Shown here piece after piece: positions 28,596-40,377 of a DNA stretch of 64,000 nucleotides. Source of the stretch: Hysterium pulicare CBS 123377 (taxonomy: Eukaryota; Ascomycota; Dothideomycetes; Hysteriales; Hysteriaceae). Position 1 is the stretch's first letter. The number at the start of each line of letters is the position of its first letter. A program made the translations under genes and the position numbers. Under the pieces are notes generated by a model. It was not told where the DNA came from. It worked only from the letters and a program-made list of their open reading frames with translations, and did not search any database. The stretch covers positions 62,001 to 126,000 of the forward strand of contig AJFK01001053.1 in NCBI GenBank assembly GCA_000467715.1, read 5' to 3'.

Positions 28596-29459
28596 CTAAT
28601 CCCCTATATCTACTCCCCAAATTGGAGCTAGGGATTTAACCAACTCTGTACCCTTAGCATATTGTCCAAGGGCATCCAAGGCTAAACCGCCTTGTCCGTA
28701 AGGTGCGGCTTTGGGGTCGAAGTTGATGGGGTCATCACTCAGACTTCGCCCGAAAACCCTGTTAAATACCTGCCCTGTCTTGTATCTGAAGCCACCGTCA
28801 AGCTCGATTGCGAAGTCTGCTTTAAAAGGACTCTCATCTGCCCTTTTCAATAGGATAGCGACCCGGAACGACGGCGTAACTCCATTGTTCTGACTCCGAT
28901 TCTGGATGAAACGATACCAGATTTCATCATGTCTTTTCTGAAGGTCATTGTGGTGTCGCCAGGACTCAACCTTCTCAAAGTACTGCTGTTCGTGCGACTT
29001 TTCCTGCTCGTAGGAATAACTACCTTCCAAATTGGCTGGACCTGCGCCCGCACCAACCGTGCCCTCCAGGCCATGTGTTTTTGTGATATTTCCTGTCGAG
29101 AAGTTATATCGTCGCCGAATATATGGCGCATATGCCATGACAGTAGGAGCGCCTGTGGCAGTTTGCGAAAATGTGAACTTTGTTGTTATCCTTTTGACCA
29201 CGCTGTCCCCCTGAGCACAGTGGATTTCATATTGGAAGATTATCAAGGAGGCGGGTGTTGTGTCTGTAGGGCTGAGCTTTCCGTGGAGACAGGTAACCAT
29301 TTGGACATGAACCGTAAACGGGGTGTCTTTGCGGTCCGTGACAACCTCTCGCTGGGTTTCATCGCTGGGTACGTTGCGCGTTTTCAATTCACCTTCTTGC
29401 GGTGGGGCTTCGAAGATGGTACATGTATAGGATGTCTGGAAGTCTGATTGGGAAGACAT
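28596..29459 (-). CDS. unrecognised beta-rich cytosolic protein
   Basis: Single exon, 287 residues, no signal peptide and no long membrane helix. The N-terminal half alternates short hydrophobic strands (FTVHVQMVTCL, SLIIFQYEIHC, TTKFTFSQT). A Gly/Ala-rich stretch at about 128-145 (GLEGTVGAGAGPANLEGSYS) follows, then an aromatic and charged helix (YFEKVESWRHHN), a strand pair (SFRVAILLKR, FKADFAIEL) and a Gly-rich tail. I recall similar uncharacterised fungal proteins but no named domain. It sits between the NACHT-ankyrin gene (same strand) and the divergent subtilase gene, so a role in the same process is possible. The Gly/Ala stretch would suit a membrane-active or conformationally mobile region, which is only inference. 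Confidence 0.7.
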   Translation of the reverse strand: MSSQSDFQTSYTCTIFEAPPQEGELKTRNVPSDETQREVVTDRKDTPFTVHVQMVTCLHGKLSPTDTTPASLIIFQYEIHCAQGDSVVKRITTKFTFSQTATGAPTVMAYAPYIRRRYNFSTGNITKTHGLEGTVGAGAGPANLEGSYSYEQEKSHEQQYFEKVESWRHHNDLQKRHDEIWYRFIQNRSQNNGVTPSFRVAILLKRADESPFKADFAIELDGGFRYKTGQVFNRVFGRSLSDDPINFDPKAAPYGQGGLALDALGQYAKGTELVKSLAPIWGVDIGD

Positions 29460-29918
29460 GGTGGGTTCTAAGTAGTAATAAATCGGCTTTCAGTAAAGAT
29501 ACCAAATCGAGCGCCTGTATTTAGCACTTTGGAGGGTGGTCTTGGGGATGCAAAGTGGACTCAAATCCTATAGCAGAGCTCAAACGTCTCCGTAGACGAC
29601 AACATGCCCATCAAATAGGCAGCACTCAGGCTTGGAGAGGGCTGGAGAGGCCCTCAGCCCCGAGTTCGTAGTAGCGCATTGGCGTCATGCACAGACGCAG
29701 ACTGGTTTCGATGCGCTGCAGATCTAGTTGGGCTTTCAGCCTCAAGCAACAATACGCACTTCAGCCGTCGAGCATTCAGGAGAAGACGTGTATTCGGTAT
29801 GTGATGAGAGAGATGAGAGTTGGTAAGTGATTGCGACGCAGTCCAAGACAACTAGCTTACGGCGCACAGGCTTTCCTCGGGTACCCGCAGCTGCGTCATC
29901 GTCCCAAGGTTCCACGCA
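29460..29918. promoter_or_regulatory. divergent promoter of the beta-rich protein and subtilase genes
   Basis: About 460 bases separate the two start codons (29459 minus, 29919 plus). The only open frames are short and overlapping. The arrangement would allow co-regulation. No specific motif was recognised. Confidence 0.4.
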
Positions 29919-32900
29919 ATGGGCCCTTCTCCTATTCAACTCGTGCGGTCGTCAATTAAGGACAGAGACACAGACGCATTCCAGAATGCCATCGACCAAA
30001 TAAGACCAAGATCGTTCTTTATTCAGTCCTGGCACAACTGCATAGAGACAGTATTGAATGATTTCAGCGAAGACGAATCCTTACTACAGTATTTCCTGCA
30101 GCGGCTCCTGCGCCATGGTGGGGAGGAGAATGATGGACACAGACGCCTCTTGTTGGATGATGAGGTTGAGACGATTGGCAAGTTTGAGGCTGCACCCCCC
30201 GAGTATCAAGATGATGATGCTGTGCGCGTCGCCGAGAACATTATGGGGGAAATGCTGCAACTTTATCCTCATCTTGCCTGGACTACTGCTGAGAACACCG
30301 GTAGAACGCTCTTCCATAAAGCAGCCGAGTCCGGTGCTTGCAAGGTCATCCAATTAGCAGAGGAAACAATCAGTAAACGCCGCGGTCGGGACATAGTTAT
30401 CTCCACCCTCAGAAAACGCGAGAAGGTGAATGAGAAAACAGCTCTTGCGCTGGCCGTCATCAAAGGCCAGCGTCTAGCTGTTGAGGCATTGTTGAACTTA
30501 GATCCGGGGCAACTAGATGTCAAAGGTAATAATGAAAACGTTGACTCGCAGGCTTCCAGAATAATAGAATCTGCTATTGATGGGGGAGAACTCGAGATCC
30601 TCCAGACCCTATTGGAAGGACGTCACCATCTCATTACCGAGAACATGTTTCAAAAAGCGTTATTCGATACGCGGGACGAGATACTAAATTATCTCATCAC
30701 TCTTCGACCTAACGTGTTACTTTCTCCAACCTCGACATGCTTCATCTCAGCAGTCAAAAGGGGTCAGGTACAAATAGTGAAAATGCTGATAGACAAATAC
30801 CCAGAGCTCACAAGTCAGTCCGAGGTAGAGAGTGCCGGAGGGGGGATGAGGCGGCGATATGCGCTCTATTTCAACACAGATATGAGGAAGAAGGCAGCAA
30901 TTCGCGAACTTCTGGTCCCCGTGATAATTGAGAGGAATCCAATATCGGTGATACGGACGTTGCTTTCGGATGGATTAGAATCTCGTAAGTGTTCATCTAC
31001 TACATTGGCTTATTCTCTTTTGAAACGACTTCCACCTACGTACCGTAGCTTGTGCTTTTTATCAACCCCGGTAACATGTATGCAAAACCTTTGTCCTGAT
31101 AATAAGCTTGCGGGGGTGGTTTGGTGTTTGGGAATGGCTATGAGAAGCGTTGAATGGCCTTCGCCTTCCTTCATGACCCTACAGTAAGCTTTTGTAATCT
31201 TGGGCAAGGCTACATAAGGTTAAATTTAACCCTAGTTACTTAATTTGTACTGGTGTTTCTTTTTTACTGCCCTCATTAAATTGGCTATGCTACTGCTAGG
31301 GTTTTGTGGGAAGGTTTGAGGGGACGGTTGCCTTTTCAGACTCTACACCAACTCCGCATTAACTGGGGACATATTTTCATCCGTATCTAATGACCGTTAG
31401 GGAAGGAGATCTGCCTAGATTTATCAGCATTCACCTGTGACAGCTCTGGCCTAAAAAGGTTTCTCAAACTAGTTAGAGCTGATCTGTCTGTCAAACGCAA
31501 TGAGGGAATATACGACGGCAGCCCACTCTCAAAGCTGGCGAAATACCTAGGGCAATATGGCCGAGAAGGCTTAACACCAGGATCCGAAAATACGATAACC
31601 CAAATGATACAGAGCCTTGCTATCCTTTCCCCCGCCTTTGACCACAGCCAAGGCAATGGCTTTGTTCAACCCGACTTTAAACTTACCGCCTACGCACCTC
31701 AACCTTTGAACGGAGCGACAGGTAACATTTCGTCCGAATCCGTTTTCCTGGGTAGCATGATCCAACGCCAGCATACCCCTGAACCTCCCGAATCGCCTTT
31801 CAATGTGGAATTTGAGCCCACACTCAAGTACGTCGAACTTCCAGTATTTGATGAAAGCGGGGCAGCTCACCGACAAGAGGCCAACGACATATTGAGTTGG
31901 CTACGCGAGTGTAAAGACGTGAACAAAATCTTCAATTTTAGAGCAATGGACTCCTTCCGGATACCACATAGTGAGGAAACGATCGAAAATGCACTGACTG
32001 GTTTCGATATTGAGTCGCTTGATTGGCAAAGACTTGATCTCTCTATTGACGCCATTCGAAGTGCTGCACCGAACCTCAGAAGGCTCCATCTTTATTCTAG
32101 TGGGAATTGGGCTCCTCTGGATCATTGGATTGGACCACACGGGATATGTTCGCTGCCCAAACTGGAACATATTCATATCAGCATTATAAAAGATAACATC
32201 ACCAAGTCTCGCGCCGATGATTACAAGGAAAAGGTTAAGCACTCATTAGCGAATTACAAGCCATCGGGAGAAGATTGTATCTGGTACGATCCAGTTGTCG
32301 ATATTCGCGCGTGGAACCTTCCACGGAGCGCTCAATCCGAGACGACGTCAACAGATCAGCAGTTGCAACCGAAACACATTACTCAATTAGAGTACTTCTT
32401 GCCCAACTATAAAGAGTTGCAAGAAACTGAGGCCTTTGGGATTCTTCCCAATGGATCAACAAGAGATCCGAAGACCCCACGTATCAAAGTCGCTGTATTG
32501 GATAGTGGCGTTGATCGAGGTATTTTTGCAAGCTCAGAACGGGATATTATTGGAGCAAGCTTTGTTCATAATCACGACGGTTCAAAGGAAAGCCCATGGT
32601 GGCTGGCAGGTGATCACCACGGATCTCATATCGCCAATATCGTGGGACAACTCGATCCTTGCTGTACCCTGTATATAGCGAAGGTAACCGAAACCAAACA
32701 GCAGCTAAGCTTGGATCGCATCGTTCAGGTGAGCCTTAATTTCTTTTCATCTCTAAATGCATCCAAGTAAATAAACAATGTCTATCTTCTATCTACTACT
32801 CTCAATCATGTCTACCTCAACAGTGTAAAAGGAGGGGCTCTCGGGTTCCCGAAATCCAATCTAGGTCTTCTCCACATCTCAAACAGATCAGTACACCTTA

Positions 32901-33690
32901 ACATATACAAGCACATATTTCCTAGAGCCTAGAAATTCTCTCGCCCCTTAAGTAATGGAACTGTTTCGTTAACAGAACCCAGGCTATTCACTGGGCGATA
33001 GACCAACAAGTTGACATCATCAACCTAAGCCTTGTCCTTTTCGGCGAACATCCTGACCTTCTCTCCGCCATTGAAGCCGCTCACGACGCGGGTATCATTA
33101 TCTTCTGCAGCACAGCTGACAAAGGTTACATACGACAAGACGTTTGGCCGGCGAAGTACTCAACTGACTACGAATGCGTCTTCCCGATCGCTGCTTGTAA
33201 TGCTCATGGAAGGCTTACCGAGTATAGCACTGAAACGGGCGCCCAATTCACATTTCAAGGGGAGGATATCATCGCGAATAGCGACCAAACGTCTCCATAT
33301 GAAAGCCAGACTAGGGTATCTGGTAGCTCTGTGGCAACCGCTATTGCGACTGGAGTTGCTTCCCTAGTGCTCGCTTGCCACCGCATCTTACTTGCAAGTC
33401 CCCACCATTCCAAAACGCACAGTCTTCCAGGGTCCTCTACCGTAATCATCAAGAAAGTCTTCTCCAAGATGTGCGGTGATCAAGCGAGGCAAGACAAGCC
33501 GAAACCGTGGCGCGTAACTCCTTGGTTGGTGTTTCCTACCAAACCCTTGAACGAGTCAGCAATGGATAGGACAGATCAGGATTACTTCCTTGGAGAGGCT
33601 GAAGACGTGCACGGATGGATTATTAAGAAATTTCAAGCTGGTATGGTGTGGCTCTCTCATCAGGTTGTCATGAGGCTAACTAGGAGATAG
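29919..33690 (+). CDS. ankyrin/LRR-like intracellular subtilase (peptidase S8)
   Basis: Exons 29919-30984, 31401-32728 and 32983-33690 give 1033 residues; frame and family sequence fit across both junctions. There is no signal peptide. Residues 1-355 carry degenerate ankyrin-like helical repeats (GRTLFHKAAESG, TALALAVIKGQ, TCFISAVKRGQ). The middle (about 560-640) has LRR-like segments such as PNLRRLHLYSSG. The C-terminal S8 domain has its triad: D723 in VAVLDSGVD, H762 in DHHGSHIAN and S914 in SGSSVATA. The oxyanion position that is usually Asn in AAGN reads Asp in STADKG. Introns of 416 and 254 nt are long for this genome. Fungal proteins joining S8 domains to repeats are found among NLR-like proteins. 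The substrate is unknown. A small extra 3' intron near 33640 is possible. Confidence 0.8.
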
Positions 33691-34973
33691 TACTCACGGA
33701 GCGTTAGATGGAACACGAAGTCTAGTCTACCACATGGGGCAAACTACTTTGTGGAGTCGCCAATACAATACACGCGCCTACTTTCTTCGTTGCCATCAGT
33801 CTACAAAGATGATTTAGACTAGACGAACGATCCTCAACGGCCTAGGGTGCCGGATGCCGTCTTGAACAGTACCTTTTGGAGTTAGCCTAACAGCGAGTGG
33901 GGCAGAAATTATGCTGAACTTTTTGCCTGTATGTTATGTTACCGATTGGGACTGTCTATCTGAAAGCTTTGATAGCCCCGGCCTTTTGGCCTTCTGGCCT
34001 TTTGAATGAGCTACGAAGTATTCCGGTTCTCCACATTTTCAATAGGGTTCTTGTTTGACTCCGGGTGCTGTCGAAGAGCGGGCAGAAGCGCCACTAAAGA
34101 CTGGAGCAGTTTCATCTTTGACCAGTATTAGCCGCACATTTAATGTAGCTTCATCACCCACAGCTAAACTCTTGAAGACATTGAAGCTCTCACTATACGT
34201 GGATGGATGAGAAAGGGGCACGTGGTTAAACACGTGACTCTCTGTTGGTCCGTGCCACTTCTCGCCGAGAATCACTTGCCAGTGTTACACTTACTTGCCT
34301 AGGTATGTTCACAAACACACAAGCTTTCTTATTGCCGCGGCGAAACATACTAAACCCATCAGATACTGGAGATCTATTCATTCTATCATTAACTCCCAGG
34401 AGCTATCCCACCAATTCAACTCTTATCAAGCTAAACCATAGTCTTACTCCATCTATGACGTGATATCTCAACAGCTACTTCAACCCCTCAACTATGAGGG
34501 TTGACGATCTCCGAATGACTTCCGGATATGATGCATGTTCGTCAAAAGGCGCACCCTTTCATCTTCCGAGGCGTTGGGCCAGGAGCGTGGATTTCGGATT
34601 AGTCTTTCTCGATTACTTATCACACATTTTGCCGACCTCGGCCAAGACCCACCTACTCCTTTATGGATTAGGTGACCAACACCTACATACTTTCTATAAT
34701 TCTAATCCTCGGACTTCACATTTCGTTATGCCGCGATCGTCATGCTTCGGCCTTTATGTTAAAAGAATCACCACAAAGGGGGCCAAGCTAAGGTACAGAT
34801 AACCTAGTCCATAGGTCGAATACGTTGAGTACTTTAAGTTTGCTCAACGTTGATACTTGTATATCTTCTTGTCGAGTTCTCTCTCGCCTCTCTTCCAGTA
34901 CCCATTTTACACTTTCTTGAAAGATTTACCTCTGCCTTTCGATACTGTTGACGCTTGAACAACTGCTCCACAA
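33691..34973. other. intergenic region
   Basis: 1.3 kb between the subtilase and the MFS gene. It should include the transporter promoter. Frames at 34039-34275 (minus) and 34494-34802 (plus) are short and show no domain or signal. Nothing else seen. Confidence 0.4.
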
Positions 34974-36799
34974 ATGGCTAAAGCCTCAAGTGACATCGAA
35001 CGGACATATTCTCAAGACGGTTCCTCAATGAGCGATATCGAGAAGGCGGTGTCTCGAAGAGACCAGCAGGATGACATTTCCGGAACTCTGGAGAGGGCGC
35101 AAACACAGACAAGTCACGTCGACGCCGTGAACGGAGATCTCGAAAATGGAAATAATAAAGGAGATATGATCAGTAGAGCTATTACCGCGCAAGACTGGGC
35201 CGGCCCTGATGATCCAGAGAATCCATATAATTGGAGCATCCGCCTTCGAGCATATCATACAGTAGTCCCTTCTTTATTTGGCTTTGTCGTGTAAGATTCA
35301 TATTATGCAACAGAAATTAGGCATAGATTAACTGACCTACCTATACAGCACTTTTGGATCTTCCGTATACACTCCAGCAGTATCAGAGATAATGGAGCGC
35401 TTTGGTGTGTCGAGAACCGCTGCACTATTGGGTCTCTCAGTATATGTTTTGGGACTCGGTTTTGGACCAGTGATGGCTGCTCCATTGAGTGAGACTTTTG
35501 GACGCAACATCGTGTACCGACTTACCCTACCCATATCCATGTTTTTCACTCTTGGAGCCGGGTTCTCCCAAAACTTTGGATCCCTCATAGTTACCAGGTT
35601 CTTAGCTGGGTTTTTCGGTAGCCCAGTCCTAGCGGTTGGTGCTGGGACAAATGTGGACTTATTTCCGCCGCATCATAGAGCCGTTGCTACGAGTATGTTT
35701 CTGGTGGCTCCGTTTGCAGGCCCGTCCTTAGGGTAAGTAAGCCATCTCAGCATACACATCAAATCTAATATTCTCTTCCAGTCCGTTTATCGGCGGATTT
35801 GTGGCGCAGTACAAAGACTGGCGCTGGACTCAATGGTGCATTCTCTTCGCATCTGTCGCTGTGTATCTCACAAGCATTCCCATGAAGGAAACGTACAAGA
35901 AGATTATTCTACAACGTCGCGCCAAACGCTTAGGCATTGCCCCTCCCAAAATGGGGCCTACTGGTTTTGTGGCAGTCAAAACTATGCTCACAATAACCTT
36001 GATCCGCCCTCTGCACATGCTTTTAGTCGAGGTGACTTCCATCCGCATATGCACACTTCAAGGGCACAACTAATAGCAACACTAGCCGATCGTCCTCTTC
36101 CTTTCTCTCTACAGCGCCTTCGCCTTCTCCGTCCTCTTCGCCTTCTTTGCGGCCTTCCCCTACGTCTTCGGCGGCCCACCTTATCACTTCACAACCTCCC
36201 AAGTTGGTCTAACATTTCTCGCTATCGGTCTTGGCGTAGTCCTCGCCGGAATTAGCGCTCTATTGCTCAACCACATACTCTACATGAAGCAATACCGCAA
36301 AGCGCTTACTGAAGGTCGACCCCATGCGGCACCAGAGCATAGACTATACAGCGCTATGCTAGGAAGTTTCGGCTTGCCGATAGGTCTGTTTTGGTTTGCT
36401 TGGACGGCGGAAAACGGAGTCCATTGGGCAAGCCCTGTTGTAGCAGCTATACCATTCGCCTGGGGAAATTTATGCTTGTTCATTTCCACGGCACTGTATA
36501 TGGTTGACGTGTACGGGCCTTTGAATGGAGCATCGGCTGTGGCAGCTAATGGGATATTGCGGTACTCACTGGGTGCCGCATTTCCTCTTTTCACTGTGCA
36601 AAGTAAGCCCAAACCAGTCGTATACATCTTATGGCTATCCCAATACTGACTTGTACCTGCAGTGTACGAGAAACTAGGAACTGGATGGGCGACGAGCCTT
36701 CTCGGTTTCGTTTCTGTCGCTATGTTGCCCATTCCCTGGGTTTTGTTTAGATGGGGACCTAGCATTCGGGCGAAGAGCCATTACCCGGTCATGATGTGA
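34974..36799 (+). CDS. MFS multidrug transporter, DHA1-like
   Basis: Exons 34974-35290, 35349-35732, 35782-36031, 36086-36602 and 36663-36799 (introns 58, 49, 54 and 60 nt) give 534 residues. A 90-residue acidic, Ser-rich cytosolic N-terminus leads to the typical entry motif DDPENPYNWS. About 12 membrane helices follow. Motif-like elements of drug:H+ antiporters are seen: the PLSETFGRNIVYR loop 2-3, TRFLAGFFGSP in helix 4, and a motif C-like VAPFAGPSLGPFIGGF in helix 5. It should sit in the plasma membrane and export small toxic molecules by proton antiport. There are no biosynthetic neighbours, so a cluster role is not supported. Confidence 0.9.
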
Positions 36800-37880
36800 T
36801 AAGGGGCAGATAATCGGATACACCTACACATCAATTCGGCATGATAACGAAAATTTGAAATATAGACGCCACTTTTGGAGTTAAGAAGGCAGCTATTTGG
36901 GCCCATAGAGGTTCTTTGCTTTTTCTTTATTTTAAAATGGTGCACAACCAATTATCCTTTATATAGGTAGCGCTAATATAGTAATGCATATAATTACGTA
37001 ATATCTTCAGCCATTTCTCGAATAATGCGCTTCTGGTCCAACGAAAATCTGACATCTTACAAGCCTCAGTACTTTCCCATATCTCTACATACCACGTTTG
37101 ACCTTTGGGAAAACAGGTAAAGCATTCTTCTCTCCTTTCGCAAAATCACTTTTGCTCTTTGCATCACGAGGTGAAGCCATTTCAGCATCCTATCCTTATT
37201 CGCTTCCAAAAGCTACTGGAAACCTCCCGATACTCGAGTTCTGAGGATAAGAATATCTCAAACACTTCTAATCCCCCATCACGCGTAAGCTCAAGACCTT
37301 CATAAAGTTACTTTCATCATTCTACTAGCCGAGAGCAGTAGAGGAGTTCCATGGTATGTCTCGCTCATAAGGTTATTCAATAATAGAACCGAAAACGGAC
37401 CTGATGACCACTTAGACATTGAATTGTCCAGTATTTCTACGGCCAGTCCCATAGCGCTGAATCTAGGTGCACAATTAAGCGAGTCCTTGGTGAGTTATGC
37501 ACCTCAACGCTGCGGGGGATGATCGTGAGGCTTGAAGAGGGTTAGTACCTGCCTATCTAGGTAGGACCGCCAAGGCACGCCTCAATAAAGTTCATGCGGG
37601 AGAAACGGCCATTTCTAAAAATACCCGCTCGTAAAAATCGCATTCATGACCCCATACATGCTCTCGTGTCGCCGAGTGTGCTTTTCCAAGGAAAACAATC
37701 GTATCGAAGTCGGGAGATTGGGTCACGTTGCTACACAAATTTGCGCCCTTGCTCGGCATTCTGCAAGGTTTAGAACAATAAAGAGGGTTGTGGGCTTCTT
37801 ATATCGGGATTCATCAACTGCGAAATTTTGGATATTCTGATCCTTTTGACTCCGAATACCTATCTTTGCTTTTGCTTAAA
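36800..37880. other. intergenic region
   Basis: 1.1 kb, AT-rich just after the transporter (36840-37020). No gene supported; small plus frames at 37105 and 37646 look like chance or leader. Confidence 0.4.
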
Positions 37881-38589
37881 ATGATCATCGCCGTCATAAC
37901 CCTCCTTCAATTCTTGACCTTCGCAATCGCTGCACCAGCCGACATTGTTGGTAGATGCAAACCAAGTCGAACCGCTTATACAGCGAAGGTAGGCTCTGAA
38001 ATCTCAGATACGCAGTACTAGTTCTCATAACAGCAGTACGATGACTTGCCATTCACAGAGGGCCCTCCGAATCCAATTCCCTCTCCCTACTTAGGTCTCG
38101 ACTACACCATATTCCAAGTTGACCAATCCGACGGGTTTATTCCCCCGACATCTGGGAACCAATGGGCCATGGCATTCGGTGGAAGTGGTAATATCAGCGT
38201 TCCAGCGACGTAAGTATTGGAATCGAGAATATTGCTAACCTGTCTAACATTTCTCTTTCTCAAACCACAGATCCGCAGCCGAAATCTTCTCTCTAGATTC
38301 CTTCTCCTACGCCTGCGACGCCGGAATCCCGCAACCCGAATGCGCCATCAGTATCTGGGGGTACACGGGCATCGGCAATATCGTCGTTAAAAAAACAATC
38401 ACGTTTCCGAGACTTGATCCAGGTCACGTAAGCTCGGATTTCAAGATGAATAAGACGACTTTTGGGCCCGAGTGGAGTGTGTTGAAGAGTGTGGGGTTCA
38501 GTATTGCAAGGGCTGATGATGGGGGGGATTTTTATGGTGGGTTGGCGCTGGATGATGTTAAGTATAGTATTACGAAGTTGGTTTGCTAA
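37881..38589 (+). CDS. secreted beta-sandwich-like protein
   Basis: Exons 37881-37988, 38034-38209 and 38271-38589 (introns 45 and 61 nt) give 200 residues. The signal peptide is IIAVITLLQFLTFAIAAP. The mature protein reads as a beta-sandwich: LDYTIFQVDQSDGF, NQWAMAFGGSGNISV, ISIWGYTGIGNIVVKK, and a final GGLALDDVKYSITKL typical of jelly-roll carbohydrate- or calcium-binding modules. Cys residues are few (CKPS, ACDAG, PECA, final C), consistent with one or two disulfides. It resembles small secreted fungal proteins of unknown function. A carbohydrate-binding role is inference. The last intron is supported by the restored TSAAEIFSLDSF reading. Confidence 0.78.
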
Positions 38590-39475
38590 GTTGGATTTCT
38601 CGTTGGGAGCGGTTCTTGGAATAATGTGGATTCTCATTTGTCAAGCACGAGGCAAAGTCTCCAGTTGATATCATTCACCTTTTGCAAGTAAAGTGTCATA
38701 TAAAGCTTCTTTTGTTCGGAAAAGACAGTCCTCGACAGTCCTCCAACTCTGAATCCCAAAATATTCAAATCATGGTCCCCTTTCCACCCTCAACTACGTA
38801 CCAGGTCAGTGATAGCCCAACAGAGACTTTCGCCATTTCAGTCTTGCTATCTAGTTGTGTTCGATCGAAGTGACGTGACGTTTTACGTTAGAAGCAATGT
38901 ACGGTTTTCCGTTGAAAGCGATGTGTGGTTTTTCATTTGAGACGATCCCATGCCGTAGTAGCTGTGGTAGTTGAAGCATCTATTTTTTTCGCCTTACCAC
39001 ATGAGTGTCCAGGGCACGATTATCCTCCTTGTCATGAATTGATATCTTGGTGATCATCCCATAATCGTAGCCATCATCAGCACGTCATCACATATATGGT
39101 TCTGTAGATCATGTTAAGGTATCACAATAAATCGGTGTCCAAAAAAAAGAATGCATTACTATCTAAAACCCCCCTGGCCCGGAAAATGAACGCTGGGGAC
39201 TTGGAAAACAAGGGGCAGGGGGTCTGAGGATAAAGGAAGAAAAGAAAACGAGAGACTGCCTAGAGGCGCCACACCACTTCCACACCATAGGCCAACCACC
39301 ATCAACCACATGTCACGCAACATACGAACTCCTGCAACTGCCACATAAACCTACCCCCTACATTGACCCGTTGCACCTCCATGTCAATCGATACTAAAAC
39401 GCCGTTCCTAGGTGGTCGCACCGATCTGCGTAGGTCCATGAATTCCTGGAAGAAAGAGAGCAGACGGAGTGCCTC
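38590..39475. other. intergenic region of convergent genes
   Basis: About 0.9 kb of 3' flank. Includes an A-run near 39140 and small frames without features. No gene supported. Confidence 0.4.
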
Positions 39476-40377
39476 CTAACCCAATAGACCTTTCCAGGAA
39501 ATAAACACCGTGAGGATTGTCAACAGAATCCGGACTACCACGTTGACACACACCGTAAGGAGTGTTGTTGTCTGGAAATCCCGATCGATAGTCAGAAGGA
39601 TAGCGACGGATATCTGCAGGACGATGAAAAATCCGAAGGCGACCAGCACGAGAACTGACAGGGCACCTATTTGAAAAGACCGACCAGGAAAGGAAGCTCC
39701 GAATGGCCGCTTGTTCCAGTAAACCCAAAGGACGTAGCCGATCGGAATCGTGACCAGTAGAAGCATAGTTACCCAGAATGCAATATTGAAGGCCGCGGCA
39801 ATCCAACTCAGGTATTCCTTCTTGGGACGGCAAACTGCTGCAATGTTGAAGGCCACCTGGAAAACCAGAATAACCATCTCAACAGCTATCAACGCCATGG
39901 AAGTTATAACCGGGGGTCCGATATCAAAGCCTTCGATATTGATCCAGAAGGCGGCAAATCCGTACACGACAGCAAGGCAGGCAACGGAGGCGCAGAAATT
40001 GGAGAGAATTGACAAGCCCAATATCCACGGTATGGGGAGGTTAGGCAACAGGAGCGGAGCCGTACTTACCATTGCACTATTTCATATATGTTAGCTCGGT
40101 ATTGACGGTCGATTCAAGCTTGCTGGTTTATGCAAAAAGAGAATAGGCTTGGGAAAGGGGATGAAGAAAGGGATGAGAGCCGGTGCGTTGTGGTGAGGTT
40201 GAAGAGTACTAGGATAAAGTCTTACCATGCTGCTAAACCACTCATGACCATCATGCCTCCGAACACATGCTTCGTGGGGCCAGTGTAGCCATCATACGAT
40301 AACTTACAGAGGTAACCGGCGGCGGCAGTGCCCAGGACTATTGAAATTAGGATGACGATCGTGAGGGCGAGATGCAT
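39476..40377 (-). CDS. seven-helix membrane protein, unknown family
   Basis: Exons 40377-40226 and 40076-39476, separated by a 149-nt intron (40077-40225), give 250 residues. Splicing joins GLAA-C-AMVS in frame and adds the first membrane helix (LALTIVILISIVLGTAAAGY). Hydrophobic segments suggest seven helices: two near the N-terminus, then PWILGLSILSNFCASVACL, VITSMALIAVEMVILVF, FWVTMLLLVTIPIGYVLW, IGALSVLVLVAFGFFIVL and a final LLTVCVNVVVRILLTILTVF. Loops are short and there is no tail. This topology resembles many uncharacterised fungal integral membrane proteins. I could not assign a receptor or transporter family. The gene is preceded by a purine/pyrimidine-rich leader (40440-40680). Confidence 0.68.

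Noticed and set aside
28929-29447. 172-codon plus frame
   Set aside because: Antisense to the 287-residue protein, whose strand has the more protein-like sequence.
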